Assembly: GCA_964617355.1 (NCBI GenBank)
Contig: CAZTXP010000201.1
Span: 1 to 56,128 of the forward strand
Length of the DNA stretch: 56,128 nt
Direction: 5' to 3'
From: CAZTDU01 sp964617355
GTDB taxonomy: Bacteria; Pseudomonadota; Gammaproteobacteria; Burkholderiales; SG8-39
Below, piece by piece: positions 18,162-26,282 of the stretch. The position numbers and the translations under genes were made by a program. The notes beneath the pieces were generated by a model. The model had not been told where the DNA came from. It did no database searches and saw only the letters and a list, made by a program, of their open reading frames with translations. The number at the start of each line of letters is the position of its first letter. Position 1 is the stretch's first letter.

Positions 18162-18197
18162 CTTCCCTCCCTCACTTCTGCTTTAGTCTGATAGACG

Positions 18198-18908
18198 TTA
18201 CGGTCGCGCCTCGTTGCGCGCTCCACAAATCTCCACCGACTGCCCGGGAATGGGCGACGGCTTCGCTCCATCCTCCCGACCACCAACGTGGAACGGACAT
18301 CGCAAATCGAATGTTGGAAACGACTTCTCAAGCAAATCTAGAACAGTGCGATATTCCGGGGGCGAAACGTGATTGAAGAGGTCCGCCCTCCACACTCGCG
18401 TGCCTTCCTGAATTGCGAGGCGCGCCATAGGACCATATCCAGCAGCAGGTGGAACCGCTGGGCCGTGCGACTGCAGGTTGCCGCGCAAACCATTCAGTGT
18501 TTCGACCGCATTGGAGACCAACTGGGGAGACACATGAAACTCTCTTAGCCCCTTGACGCGAACGTGGACTTTCCCGATGTATCGAACAACTCCGCTTCTT
18601 GAGACTTCGATACGATACGCGGAGGCCCTTCTGCTTATTGGAAGGGTCTCGAATATCAGGACGACATCTGAAGCTTGTCCCGTAGTAGTGCCAGATGTGA
18701 CGATCGAATCCGAATTTGTTGGCCGATCCAATTTTGACGCTGCAGACTGCGCTCCCGCGTCCACTGCGATCAGCATCGCAAGAAGGAATATTCGGGTCAG
18801 AGTCGCGTTCTCTGCTGTCGCGACCCCGCGACAGCCGCGCCCGCTGCTCTCGCCCCTAGCAAGCATTCCCTGATTCACAGCCGCTTGAGTCGCAGTCGCG
18901 TTCTTCAC
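18198..18908 (-). CDS. Exported DUF6438-like protein of unknown function
   Basis: A 236-residue protein with a delayed hydrophobic signal-like segment (LTRIFLLAMLIAVDAGAQS, about 37-55) followed by a mature part containing SDVVLIFETLPISRRASAYRIEVSRSGVVRYIGKV, which resembles DUF6438 proteins (strand - Tyr - strand - G-V-V-Y-G pattern). That assignment is by eye. GTG at 18908 is chosen because AGGAGA (18915-18920 complement) lies 6 nt upstream; the next ATG, at 18866, has no usable site. The N-terminal 35 residues are unusually long for a signal peptide, and GAACGCGACT occurs twice near the start, which may mean a small duplication. It ends 36 bp before the metalloprotease start and shares its lower GC content, so it may be a cargo partner or inhibitor; that is speculation. 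Confidence 0.65.
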   Translation of the reverse strand: MKNATATQAAVNQGMLARGESSGRGCRGVATAENATLTRIFLLAMLIAVDAGAQSAASKLDRPTNSDSIVTSGTTTGQASDVVLIFETLPISRRASAYRIEVSRSGVVRYIGKVHVRVKGLREFHVSPQLVSNAVETLNGLRGNLQSHGPAVPPAAGYGPMARLAIQEGTRVWRADLFNHVSPPEYRTVLDLLEKSFPTFDLRCPFHVGGREDGAKPSPIPGQSVEICGARNEARP

Positions 18909-18910
18909 GG

Positions 18911-19141
18911 TCAGTCTCCTCTCGCCACCCCGAGCGCATCGTTCGCCGATGCGCCCATCGTCGTCCCCTGCCCTGCGCTCACGCTCGAGACGGACGGCGC
19001 CAAGCCGCCCTCGCGATAGAGATCGTTCGGGCTCGAACCCGCGACGCCGGTGCCTATCGGAGGTGCTACGCGGGCTTGCTTCCCGATCGACGATGATTTC
19101 GGCGATGCGATTGCCACGAACGCACCTTGCTCTCGCACCAC
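18911..19141 (-). CDS. Possible small protein of unknown function
   Basis: A 76-codon reading frame from GTG at 19141 (open up to a stop at 19186) that ends 2 bp before the GTG of the DUF6438-like gene and contains that gene's ribosome site. The translation (VVREQGAFVAIASPKSSS, then Gly/Ser/Ala-rich) has normal composition but no recognised domain, signal or membrane segment. It could be a leader or coupling peptide, the remnant of a longer gene, or simply non-coding. No Shine-Dalgarno is convincing. Confidence 0.28.
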   Translation of the reverse strand: MVREQGAFVAIASPKSSSIGKQARVAPPIGTGVAGSSPNDLYREGGLAPSVSSVSAGQGTTMGASANDALGVARGD

Positions 19142-19322
19142 GAAATCGGCCCCCGCAAGTTGCAGAAATGAACCCCGCCGACCTTATCCAGTCGTCCATG
19201 CAGGGTCAATCGTGAGTATTACCAGCGGACAAGCGCCGAGTTGACGCACGCGAATTCGGTGCGTTTTCGCACCAATTCGGTCTCTCAAACGAGCATGTTT
19301 CTCGACCGCCGAATGCGCTCGA
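19142..19322. other. Intergenic region with bulged hairpin
   Basis: Between the ABC exporter and the small genes upstream of the giant protease. I see no gene here. An inverted repeat GAATT-C-GGTGCG (19252-19263) / CGCACC-AATTC (19268-19278) with a TTTT loop and one bulged base lies 45 bp beyond the ABC stop. It may be a processing or weak termination site. It also has the lower GC content of the adjoining 17.4-19.3 kb segment and should contain any promoter for the protease operon. Confidence 0.4.
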
Positions 19323-21434
19323 CTACGCCTCGCGGCTCGGCGCGGCGCCAGGCGAGAGCCGCACCACCTCGTCCACCATCAACCCCTTCGGCACCTGGTG
19401 CGCGATGAAGAGCACGGTGACCTTGCCTTTCAGCTGGTTGATGGTGCGCGCGAACGCCTCGGCGGTGGGTTCATCGAGGTTGGAGGTCGCTTCGTCGAAG
19501 ACGAGGATCTTCGGGCGCTTCAGCACCGCGCGCGCGATCGCAAGGCGCTGGCGCTGCCCGCCCGAGAGGCCCACGCCGTGCTCGCCGATCTCGGTCTCGT
19601 AGCCCTTGGGCAGCTTCTCGATCACCTCGTGCACCTCGGCGATCCGCGCGGCCTGCACCACGTCGGCGAAGGCGGCATTCGGATTGGCGGCGAGCAGGTT
19701 CTCGTAGATCGTGCCCGCGAAGAGCACCGTCTCCTGCGGCACTACGCCGAAGTGCGCGCGCAGCTCGTTGGCGGCGAGGGTGCGGATGTCGGTGCCGTCC
19801 ACGAGGATGCGGCCCTCCTCGGGCGGGTAGAAGCCGAGCAGCAGCTTGGCCAGCGTGCTCTTGCCCGAGCCCGAGGGGCCGGTCAGCACCGTGAGCCTGC
19901 CGGGCGCGAGATTCAGGTCGAGCCCGCGGTAGAGCCACGGCCTCTCGGGCGCGTAGCGGAAACCGAGGCCCTGCACCGTCACCTCGCCGCGCGGGCTGCT
20001 CGCGCGCGCGGGCGTGAGCGCCACGGGCTCGACGGGCGCGTCCATGATGTCGCCCAGGCGCTGCACGGCGATGTTGGCCTGCTGGAACTCCTGCCACAGG
20101 CCGGCGAGGCGCAGCATCGGCTGGCTCATGCGGCCGGCGAACATCTGGAAGGCCACCAGCATGCCGATGGTGAAGCCGTCGTTCCGCATGACGAGCAGCG
20201 CGCCCACGCACAGGATGGCGAGCGTCATCGCCTGCTCGAGCGCGTTGGCGACTACGTTATAGGTGTTGGAGAGCTGCCGCGTGGAGAAGCCGGCCGCGAG
20301 GTAGGCGGCGAGGTAGTCGTCGTAGCGCGCTTCGAGCCGCGGCTCCATCTGCAGGGCCTTCACCGTCTCCATGCCGGCCACGTACTCGGTGAGGAAGGCC
20401 TGGTTGCGCGCGCCGAGCAGGAACTGGCGGTTGAGGCGCTCGCGCAGCAGCGGCGTGACGATCGCGCTCGCGATCGCGATCAAAAGCATCATGCCCAGCG
20501 CGATCAGCGTGAGCTGCCAGCTGTACCAGAACATCACCGCCACGAAGACGAGGAGGAACGGCGCATCCAGCACCAGCGACACCGCGGCGCCGGCCATGAA
20601 CTCGCGGATCGTCTCCACGGCGTGGATGCGCGCCACCAGCGTGCCGGTGGGCCGGTGCTCGAAGTACGGCAGGTACAGGCGGAAGAGATGCCGCAGCACC
20701 GAGCTGCCCAGCACCGCGTCCACCCGGTTGCCGGTGTGCAGCACCAGGTACTGGCGCAGCCACGTCATGCCGGCGTTGAACACCATGAACATCGCAAGGC
20801 CCGCGGCGATCACCGCGAGCGTGCTGGTGGTCTGGTGCACGACCACCTTGTCGATCACCACTTGCGTGAAGAGCGGCGTGGCAAGGCCCACGACTTGGAT
20901 GAAGAGCGAGGCGAGCAGCACGTCGCGCCAGACGCGCTTGTGCCGCAGCAGCTCGGCCGCGAACCAGCGGAAGCCGAACTTGGCGGGGGCGGCGGGGCCG
21001 TCCTTCTCCAGCCGCTCGGGGGCTTCGTGCCGCACCAGCAGCGCGCGCAACTCGAAGCGCTCGGAAAGTTCCGTAAGCAGTGCGGTCTCGGGCGACTGGC
21101 TGCCCGCCGGGAAGTAGAGGAGCTTTTCCGCGTCGGCCCGTACCACGAGCGCGGCGCGCGGCGTCTCGCCTTTCAGCCACGCGACGCAGGGCAGCGGCAG
21201 CGTCGCCAGCCGCCCGGCGTCGAGCGAGGATTCACCGGTGCGAAAGCCGAAGGCCTGCAGCGCCTCGATCAACTGCGCCCACGCGTGCGGCGCCGGGAAG
21301 CGCTGCACCAGCAGCGCCGGGTCGAATGGAATGCGGTTCAGCTGCGCGAGGCTGCCCACCAGCCAGACGAACTCGGCGTCGGAAACCGCATCCTGGCCGG
21401 CCGCTGCCGGCGGAACCGTTGCTGCCTGCTGCAC
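19323..21434 (-). CDS. HlyB/RtxB-type type I secretion ABC transporter with C39-like N-terminal domain
   Basis: A 703-residue permease/ATPase that would export the RTX protein. Residues about 20-135 form a C39-peptidase-like domain that starts DAEFVWLVGSLAQLNRIPFDP and lacks the catalytic Cys, as in HlyB-type exporters that do not cleave their cargo. Six membrane helices follow (about 150-430). The ATPase domain has Walker A GPSGSGKST, signature LSGGQRQRLAIARA, Walker B ILVFDEATSNLDEP and the H-loop FIAHQV, all intact. The GTG start at 21434 is preferred over the ATG at 21482 because a GGAGGGGGG ribosome site lies just upstream of it. It follows the CheY-MBL gene by 96 bp on the same strand. 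An outer-membrane factor is missing. Confidence 0.93.
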   Translation of the reverse strand: MQQAATVPPAAAGQDAVSDAEFVWLVGSLAQLNRIPFDPALLVQRFPAPHAWAQLIEALQAFGFRTGESSLDAGRLATLPLPCVAWLKGETPRAALVVRADAEKLLYFPAGSQSPETALLTELSERFELRALLVRHEAPERLEKDGPAAPAKFGFRWFAAELLRHKRVWRDVLLASLFIQVVGLATPLFTQVVIDKVVVHQTTSTLAVIAAGLAMFMVFNAGMTWLRQYLVLHTGNRVDAVLGSSVLRHLFRLYLPYFEHRPTGTLVARIHAVETIREFMAGAAVSLVLDAPFLLVFVAVMFWYSWQLTLIALGMMLLIAIASAIVTPLLRERLNRQFLLGARNQAFLTEYVAGMETVKALQMEPRLEARYDDYLAAYLAAGFSTRQLSNTYNVVANALEQAMTLAILCVGALLVMRNDGFTIGMLVAFQMFAGRMSQPMLRLAGLWQEFQQANIAVQRLGDIMDAPVEPVALTPARASSPRGEVTVQGLGFRYAPERPWLYRGLDLNLAPGRLTVLTGPSGSGKSTLAKLLLGFYPPEEGRILVDGTDIRTLAANELRAHFGVVPQETVLFAGTIYENLLAANPNAAFADVVQAARIAEVHEVIEKLPKGYETEIGEHGVGLSGGQRQRLAIARAVLKRPKILVFDEATSNLDEPTAEAFARTINQLKGKVTVLFIAHQVPKGLMVDEVVRLSPGAAPSREA

Positions 21435-21530
21435 CGCTACCCCCCTCCGCGCGCATTGTGGCGCGCCGGAGGTGAAACGCAAAGGGGAGGATTAGCGCGG
21501 CGACGCGCCATCCAAGGATGGTTGCGACGA

Positions 21531-22748
21531 CTACAGCACGATCTCGCTGCCCTCGGCCGGCGCTTCCACCTCGATCGCGCCGCCGCGCTTCTGCATCGCC
21601 TCGCGCGCCTCGCGCACCTTGAGGTCGATGTCGTCGTCGGCCTGGTCGGGGTCGTGGTGGAAGAGGTGCAGGCGCTTCACTTGCGCGCGCGCGGCGAGGT
21701 CGACGACCTGGCTCACGCACGAATGGCCCCAGTCGACCTTCGCCGGGTACTCGTGGTCGCGGTAGGTGGTGTCGGTGACCAGCACCTCGGCATCCGAGAC
21801 GAAGTCCGCGAGACGCTCGATGTAGCGCTCGTCGCGGCGCGCGTCGCCCGGCAGGTAGAGCTCGTTGTCGGTGATGTAGCAGAACTTGCGGTCCTGGTAC
21901 GTCAGCCGGTAGCCGAGGCAGTACCCCGGGTGCGACAACAGCATGGTGTCGACCTTCACCGGGCCGAACTGCAGGCTCTCCTCGCGCAGGTCGCGGAACA
22001 CCAGGTGCGCGCCGAACTCGCGGATGGTGACCGGGAAATACACGCCCTCCATCTGCGCCGACACCACGCGCTCGATGGTCAGGTCGCCCTGGTAGGGCCC
22101 GTAGACCTCGACCTGGTTGCCGCGCACGTACAGCGGCGCGAAGAACGGGATGGTGTTGATGTGGTCCCAGTGCGGGTGCGAGATGAAGATGCGCGCCGAG
22201 AAGCGCTGCACCTTCGAGGCCATGACCTGGTCGGAAAGCCCCTTGATGCCCGAGCCGCAGTCGAACACGAAGAGCGGCTCCCCGCCCGCCGAGACGCTGA
22301 CGCACGGCGTGTTGCCGCCGTAGCGGAGCGTGCGCGGCCCCGGCACCGGCAGCGTTCCGTGCACGCCCCAGTACTGCACCACGATCTTGCTGGAAACCAG
22401 TTCCGCGATCTGCGCGAGCACCTTCTCGCGCTGGATCGGCTTGGTGAGATACCCGTCGGCGCCGAGTTCCTTCGCGCGCCGGCGGTCGAAGTCGTAGGAC
22501 TTCGCCGACAGCACGATGATCTTCATGTCGGAGAGCTCGGGTCGGCGGCGCAGCTCGCGCGTCAGCTCGAAGCCGTCCATCTCCGGCATCATCAGGTCGG
22601 TGATCACGCAGTCCGGGCGGCGCAGCGGGATCTCCGCGAGCGCGCGCCGGCTGGCGTTGCAGGTCTCGACCTCGTGGCCGTCGTCGAGCAGCAGCCGCGC
22701 CATCAGCGCAAGCAGGTCCGGATCGTCGTCGACGACGTAAAACTTCAT
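21531..22748 (-). CDS. Response-regulator receiver fused to metallo-beta-lactamase-fold hydrolase
   Basis: A 405-residue fusion. Residues 1-120 are a CheY-like receiver with the acidic pocket (VVDDDPD, 5-11), phospho-acceptor Asp51 (VITDLMMPEMDG) and the conserved Lys in GYLTKP (about 100). From about residue 125 comes an MBL-fold domain starting VQYWGVHGTLPVPGPRTLRYGGNTPCV, with the metal site SHPHWDHINTIPF (HxHxDH) and further ligands at about DTTYRDH and LFHHDPD. The layout resembles RNase Z/phosphodiesterase-type MBL proteins acting on phosphodiesters or cyclic nucleotides, so the output is probably enzymatic. No histidine kinase gene is adjacent. A consensus -10 TATAAT lies 9 nt before the ATG. 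It is upstream of, and may be cotranscribed with, the ABC exporter. Confidence 0.88.
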   Translation of the reverse strand: MKFYVVDDDPDLLALMARLLLDDGHEVETCNASRRALAEIPLRRPDCVITDLMMPEMDGFELTRELRRRPELSDMKIIVLSAKSYDFDRRRAKELGADGYLTKPIQREKVLAQIAELVSSKIVVQYWGVHGTLPVPGPRTLRYGGNTPCVSVSAGGEPLFVFDCGSGIKGLSDQVMASKVQRFSARIFISHPHWDHINTIPFFAPLYVRGNQVEVYGPYQGDLTIERVVSAQMEGVYFPVTIREFGAHLVFRDLREESLQFGPVKVDTMLLSHPGYCLGYRLTYQDRKFCYITDNELYLPGDARRDERYIERLADFVSDAEVLVTDTTYRDHEYPAKVDWGHSCVSQVVDLAARAQVKRLHLFHHDPDQADDDIDLKVREAREAMQKRGGAIEVEAPAEGSEIVL

Positions 22749-22757
22749 GGTCGCCGC

Positions 22758-22763
22758 ATTATA
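22758..22763 (-). promoter_or_regulatory. Consensus -10 box of the receiver-MBL gene
   Basis: TATAAT on the minus strand (complement of 22758-22763) ends 9 nt before the ATG at 22748. Transcription would start within about 3 nt of the start codon, so the mRNA would be leaderless or nearly so; no Shine-Dalgarno is present. The hexamer 17 bp upstream is not a recognisable -35. Confidence 0.45.
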
Positions 22764-22806
22764 CGGGCATGCTAGATTCGCCCCCTCGCGCATCGCCGGA
22801 GGTCCC

Positions 22807-24000
22807 ATGCCCATCGATCCCCGCGTCGCCGCGCTGAAGGCCGAGATGACGGCCTGGCGCCGCGACATCCACGCCCATCCCGAACTCGGCTTCGAGGAGC
22901 GCCGCACCGCCGACCTCGTCGCGGCGAAGCTCGCCGAATGGGGCATCGAGGTGCATCGCGGGATCGGCAAGACCGGCGTGGTCGGCGTGCTGAGGGCCGG
23001 CTCGGGCAAGCGGAGCATCGGGCTTCGCGCCGACATGGACGCGCTCCCTATCCAGGAGTCCAACACCTTCGACCACCGCTCGCGCCACGACGGCCGCATG
23101 CATGCCTGCGGGCACGACGGCCACACCACCATGCTGCTCGGCGCCGCCAAGGTGCTCGCGCAGACCAAGGCGTTCGACGGCACGGTGCACTTCATCTTCC
23201 AGCCCGCCGAGGAAGGCATCGGCGGCGCGCGGGCGATGCTCGAGGACGGACTCTTCGAGCGCTTCCCCTGCGAGGCGCTGTACGGCATGCACAACCGCCC
23301 GGGGCTCGCGGTCGGCCGCTTCAACGTGCGCGCCGGCGCGATGATGGCGGGCGGCGCCTTCTTCGACATCGACATCACCGGCCGCGGCTCGCACGGCGCG
23401 CGCCCCGAGTCGGGCGTGGACCCGGTGCTGGTCGGCTCGCACGTGGTCTCGGCACTGCAGAGCGTGGTGGCGAGGAACGTGCGCCCCGTGGACACGGCGG
23501 TCCTGTCGGTGACGCAGTTCCACGCCGGCGACGCCTACAACGTCATTCCGCAGACCGCGCGCCTCTCGGGCACCGTGCGCGCGTTCTCGATGGAAGTCAT
23601 GGACCTCGTGCAGAAGAACCTGACCCGCGTGGCCGAGGGCGTGGCCGCGTCCTTCGGCGCGCACGCGAAGGTCGACTTCCGCCTGATCTTCGCGCCGCTG
23701 GTGAACGACGAGCGCGAGGCCGCGTTCGCGGCGAAGGTCTGCGACGAGCTGGCCGGCGAAGCGAACGTCAATCGCAACCCGTCGCTCGTCATGGGCTCGG
23801 AGGACTTCGCCTTCATGCTGGAGAAGATCCCGGGCTGCTACCTGAACCTCGGCAACGGCGCGGGCGAAGGCGGCTGCGACATCCACAATCCGGGCTACGA
23901 CTTCAACGACGACGCCGCGCCCTGGGGCGCGAGCTTCTTCACGCGCGTCGTGGAATCCCGCCTCGCCCGCGGGGCCGAGCCTCGCGTCTCGGGCGGCTGA
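22807..24000 (+). CDS. M20-family amidohydrolase (hippurate hydrolase/N-acyl-amino acid hydrolase-like)
   Basis: A 397-residue cytosolic metal-dependent peptidase/amidase. Metal-binding motifs are visible in order: LRADMDALPIQE (about 75-86), HACGHDGHTTMLLG (about 99-112), FQPAEEGIGGARAM (about 131-144), MHNRPG (about 162-167) and GSEDFAFMLEKIPG (about 328-341). A dimerisation (lid) domain spans about 185-300. This is the pattern of hippurate hydrolase, IAA-amino acid hydrolase and N-acetyl-amino acid deacetylases, so an N-acylated amino acid is the likely substrate. The ATG at 22807 has GGAGG 4 nt upstream. It is divergent from the receiver-MBL gene and 2 bp from the FmdB gene. Confidence 0.92.
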   Translation: MPIDPRVAALKAEMTAWRRDIHAHPELGFEERRTADLVAAKLAEWGIEVHRGIGKTGVVGVLRAGSGKRSIGLRADMDALPIQESNTFDHRSRHDGRMHACGHDGHTTMLLGAAKVLAQTKAFDGTVHFIFQPAEEGIGGARAMLEDGLFERFPCEALYGMHNRPGLAVGRFNVRAGAMMAGGAFFDIDITGRGSHGARPESGVDPVLVGSHVVSALQSVVARNVRPVDTAVLSVTQFHAGDAYNVIPQTARLSGTVRAFSMEVMDLVQKNLTRVAEGVAASFGAHAKVDFRLIFAPLVNDEREAAFAAKVCDELAGEANVNRNPSLVMGSEDFAFMLEKIPGCYLNLGNGAGEGGCDIHNPGYDFNDDAAPWGASFFTRVVESRLARGAEPRVSGG

Positions 24001-24002
24001 GC

Positions 24003-24278
24003 ATGCCGCTCTACGACTACGCACCCTGCTCGGGGCGCTGCAAGCAGTGCGACGGCCGCTTCGAGGTCTTCCAGCGCCTCTCCGAGCCGAAGCTCACCGA
24101 GTGCCCGACCTGCGGCAAGCCCTGCGAGCGCCTCGTCAGCGCGGCCAGCATCGGCGGCAAATACTCCACCTCGAATGCGCGCGTCAAGGAACTCGGCATG
24201 ACCAAGTACGTGAAGGCCGGCGACGGCTACTACGAGCGCGCCGCCGGCACCGGCGGCCCGAAGGTGATCAAGCGATGA
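24003..24278 (+). CDS. FmdB-family zinc-ribbon protein
   Basis: A 91-residue FmdB/CxxC_CxxC_SSSS-type regulatory protein. The N-terminal MPLYDYAPCSGRCKQCDGRFEVFQ is variant: the family normally starts MPIYEYxCxxCG, and here two extra residues stand between the first cysteines (CSGRCKQC). The second knuckle ECPTCGKPCERLVS is typical. The ribbon should bind one zinc. Role is not settled for the family. It starts 2 bp after the amidohydrolase stop and overlaps the protease gene by 4 bp (ATGA). Confidence 0.88.
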   Translation: MPLYDYAPCSGRCKQCDGRFEVFQRLSEPKLTECPTCGKPCERLVSAASIGGKYSTSNARVKELGMTKYVKAGDGYYERAAGTGGPKVIKR

Positions 24279-25897
24279 GGCGCGCGGGGCTCGCCGCCGC
24301 CGCGCTGCTCGTCGCGCTCGCCCCTGTCGCGCTCGCCGCCGACACCTCGGGCCGCGCGGGCTTCGACGAGCGCAATTTCGGGCGCTTCCCGAAGACGCTG
24401 AACGAGTCGCTGGTGTCGATGAACGAGCAGCTGATCGGCAAGGACCCGCGCTACGAGCCGCTGCGCGTCTACGCGCCCGACTCGCGGCTGCGGCAGGCCT
24501 CGCGCCCGGTCGGGCTGCTCGACATCCTCAACGCCCGCGGCTCCGGCACGTGCACCGCATCGCTGATCGCCGAAGACCTGCTGCTGACCAACGCGCACTG
24601 CGCCGAGGAAGGCGTGCGTGCCTACCGCTTCTTCGCCGAGTACTTCGACGAGGGCGACACCGGCCTGAAGGGCTACGAGGTCGAGGTCAAGCCGGTCGAG
24701 GTCGACCGCGGGCTCGACTACGCGATCCTGCGCGTGAAGGGCACGCCCGGCCGCACCTACGGCGTGCTCACGCTCTCGACGGTGAAGCCCGCGCCGGGCG
24801 ACGACCTGTCGATCTTCCACCACCCGCTCGGCCAGCCCAAGAGCGTGACGCGCTTCGGCTGCCGCGCGCGCCAGGTGCGCGACGACGGCGAACTGCTGCA
24901 CCTCTGCGACACCATGCCCGGCAGCTCGGGCTCCCCGGTGCTGACCGGCGACAGCCGCCTGATGCTGGCCCTGCACCACGCGGGCGCCAAGGGCGGCGCC
25001 TCGCCGGTGAACCTCGCCATCACCGTCGGGGCGCTCGCGCAGAAGAGCCCGATCATCGCCCGCCTCGCGAAGGCCGCGCCGCCGGTGGTCACCACGGTGC
25101 GCGACGTCGACCTGAGCCCCGCGCCGGGCGCCTCGACGACGGCCGCGACCACCGCCGCGCCGACCACGGCGCCCTCGCCGACCCCGTCTCCGGCGGCCAA
25201 GGGCACGGCGAGCGTGGCAAGCGCCGCCAAGTCCGCCGGATCCGCCACCGCCGAGCGCGCCTTCACGCTGCGTAACCAGTGCGACCAGCCGGTGCGCGTC
25301 GCGGCGCGCTACAAGGATCCGGCGAGCGGGAAGTGGACCACGCTGCCGTGGCAGACGCTCGAGCCGGGCACGGCGACCGCGCCGAAGGCGAACCGCAACC
25401 GCTTCGTCTACTACGTCGCCGAATCGAAGGACCGCGCGAGCTTCTGGGAAGCCTCGGCCGAGGACACCGACCAGAACGTGCAGTCGATCGACGGCCTCTG
25501 GTACCGCATGAAGATGGTCGACGTCTCGGAGGGCAGCACCGTCAACCTCACGTGCGGCGCGCGCAACCGCACCGAGCGGCTGGTGGTCGTCAACCGCTGC
25601 AACCGCAAGCTGGACGTCGCGCTGCGCGTGAAGGGCGCCGACGGCCAGTGGGCCACGCACGGCTTCTACGAACTCGACGTCGGCGAGCGCATCAGCCGGC
25701 CGACCGCCAACGGCGTCGGCTACGTCTACGCCGAGGGCCACGACCCTGCGCTGCGCGAGAAGGAGAACCTCTACTGGCGCGGCGGCGACAAGTCGAACGA
25801 GCAGGTCGTCGGGCGCCGCAAGGTGTCGATGATGCACACCTCGTGGAACACCGACGTGCACGTCGCGCCGCTCACCTGCACGCGCAAGTCCTCCTGA
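24275..25897 (+). CDS. Secreted trypsin-like serine protease with two C-terminal repeat domains
   Basis: A 540-residue exported protein. Signal peptide residues 1-22 (MRRAGLAAAALLVALAPVALAA). The chymotrypsin-fold domain (about 80-265) has an intact triad: His in LLLTNAHCA (about 108), Asp in GLDYAILRV (about 148) and Ser in MPGSSGSPVL (about 219). A Thr/Pro/Ala-rich linker (about 285-325) leads to two copies of a 100-residue Cys-containing domain: AFTLRNQCDQPVRVAARYKD... and RLVVVNRCNRKLDVALRVKG..., each with a following W-x-T/H-x-xx-L-x-x-G-x pattern that resembles DUF1036-like host-interaction or binding modules. That comparison is mine and by eye. It is coupled by ATGA to the FmdB gene. 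Confidence 0.87.
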   Translation: MRRAGLAAAALLVALAPVALAADTSGRAGFDERNFGRFPKTLNESLVSMNEQLIGKDPRYEPLRVYAPDSRLRQASRPVGLLDILNARGSGTCTASLIAEDLLLTNAHCAEEGVRAYRFFAEYFDEGDTGLKGYEVEVKPVEVDRGLDYAILRVKGTPGRTYGVLTLSTVKPAPGDDLSIFHHPLGQPKSVTRFGCRARQVRDDGELLHLCDTMPGSSGSPVLTGDSRLMLALHHAGAKGGASPVNLAITVGALAQKSPIIARLAKAAPPVVTTVRDVDLSPAPGASTTAATTAAPTTAPSPTPSPAAKGTASVASAAKSAGSATAERAFTLRNQCDQPVRVAARYKDPASGKWTTLPWQTLEPGTATAPKANRNRFVYYVAESKDRASFWEASAEDTDQNVQSIDGLWYRMKMVDVSEGSTVNLTCGARNRTERLVVVNRCNRKLDVALRVKGADGQWATHGFYELDVGERISRPTANGVGYVYAEGHDPALREKENLYWRGGDKSNEQVVGRRKVSMMHTSWNTDVHVAPLTCTRKSS

Positions 25898-25918
25898 GGG
25901 CCTGCGCGCCGCGGCCGG

Positions 25919-26185
25919 CTACTTCGGCCGGCACTCGTTGTTGATTTCCATGTTGCGCTTGGTGGGGATGGACGCCTGCTTCTTCGCGTCCGGGCTTTCC
26001 TTCTCCCACTTCGCGACCACGCAGTCGCAGTAGCCCTGCGCCTTGCCCTGGTACTGGTCCTTGGCCCCGAACATGCAGTTCTTCGTGGCCTGGTCCTTGT
26101 CGGCCTTGCTCCAGCTGGCGGCGGCGAGCGGCGACCAGGCGGCGACGGCGGTTGCGGCGGCGGCGATGGCGATGCGACGGAACAT
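25919..26185 (-). CDS. Small exported cysteine-containing protein
   Basis: An 88-residue protein with a signal peptide (residues 1-23, MFRRIAIAAAATAVAAWSPLAAA) and a charged mature part with four cysteines (NCMFGAKDQYQGKAQGYCDC near 36-55 and NNEC near the end), presumably two disulfides in the periplasm. The AAGGAGGTC ribosome site lies just upstream of the ATG at 26185. No function recognised; small helical Cys-motif proteins of this type are common and uncharacterised in Betaproteobacteria. It is tail-to-tail with the protease gene and about 100 bp downstream of the ABM gene on the same strand. A GAAA-tetraloop hairpin (TGCCC-GAAA-GGGCA, 26244-26257) stands in that gap. Confidence 0.8.
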   Translation of the reverse strand: MFRRIAIAAAATAVAAWSPLAAASWSKADKDQATKNCMFGAKDQYQGKAQGYCDCVVAKWEKESPDAKKQASIPTKRNMEINNECRPK

Positions 26186-26282
26186 TCAAGACCTCCTTGT
26201 CGGTAGGAACTGGAGGTTCGCGCCGCGACTGCCTATCGTCAATTGCCCGAAAGGGCAGCGCGCCGCCGGGAATTGCCCGGAA

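Noticed and set aside
21435..21482. Upstream ATG start for the ABC exporter
   Set aside because: The GTG at 21434 has a strong ribosome site that lies inside the longer version; the extra 16 residues are not family-like.
19398..22775. Plus-strand reading frame of more than 1100 codons opposite the ABC and receiver-MBL genes
   Set aside because: Composition is His/Arg/Ala-rich and no family fits; both minus-strand genes have full motif sets.
26244..26257. GAAA-loop hairpin as rho-independent terminator
   Set aside because: Only a 5-bp stem and no T tract; mentioned under the adjacent gene but not called.
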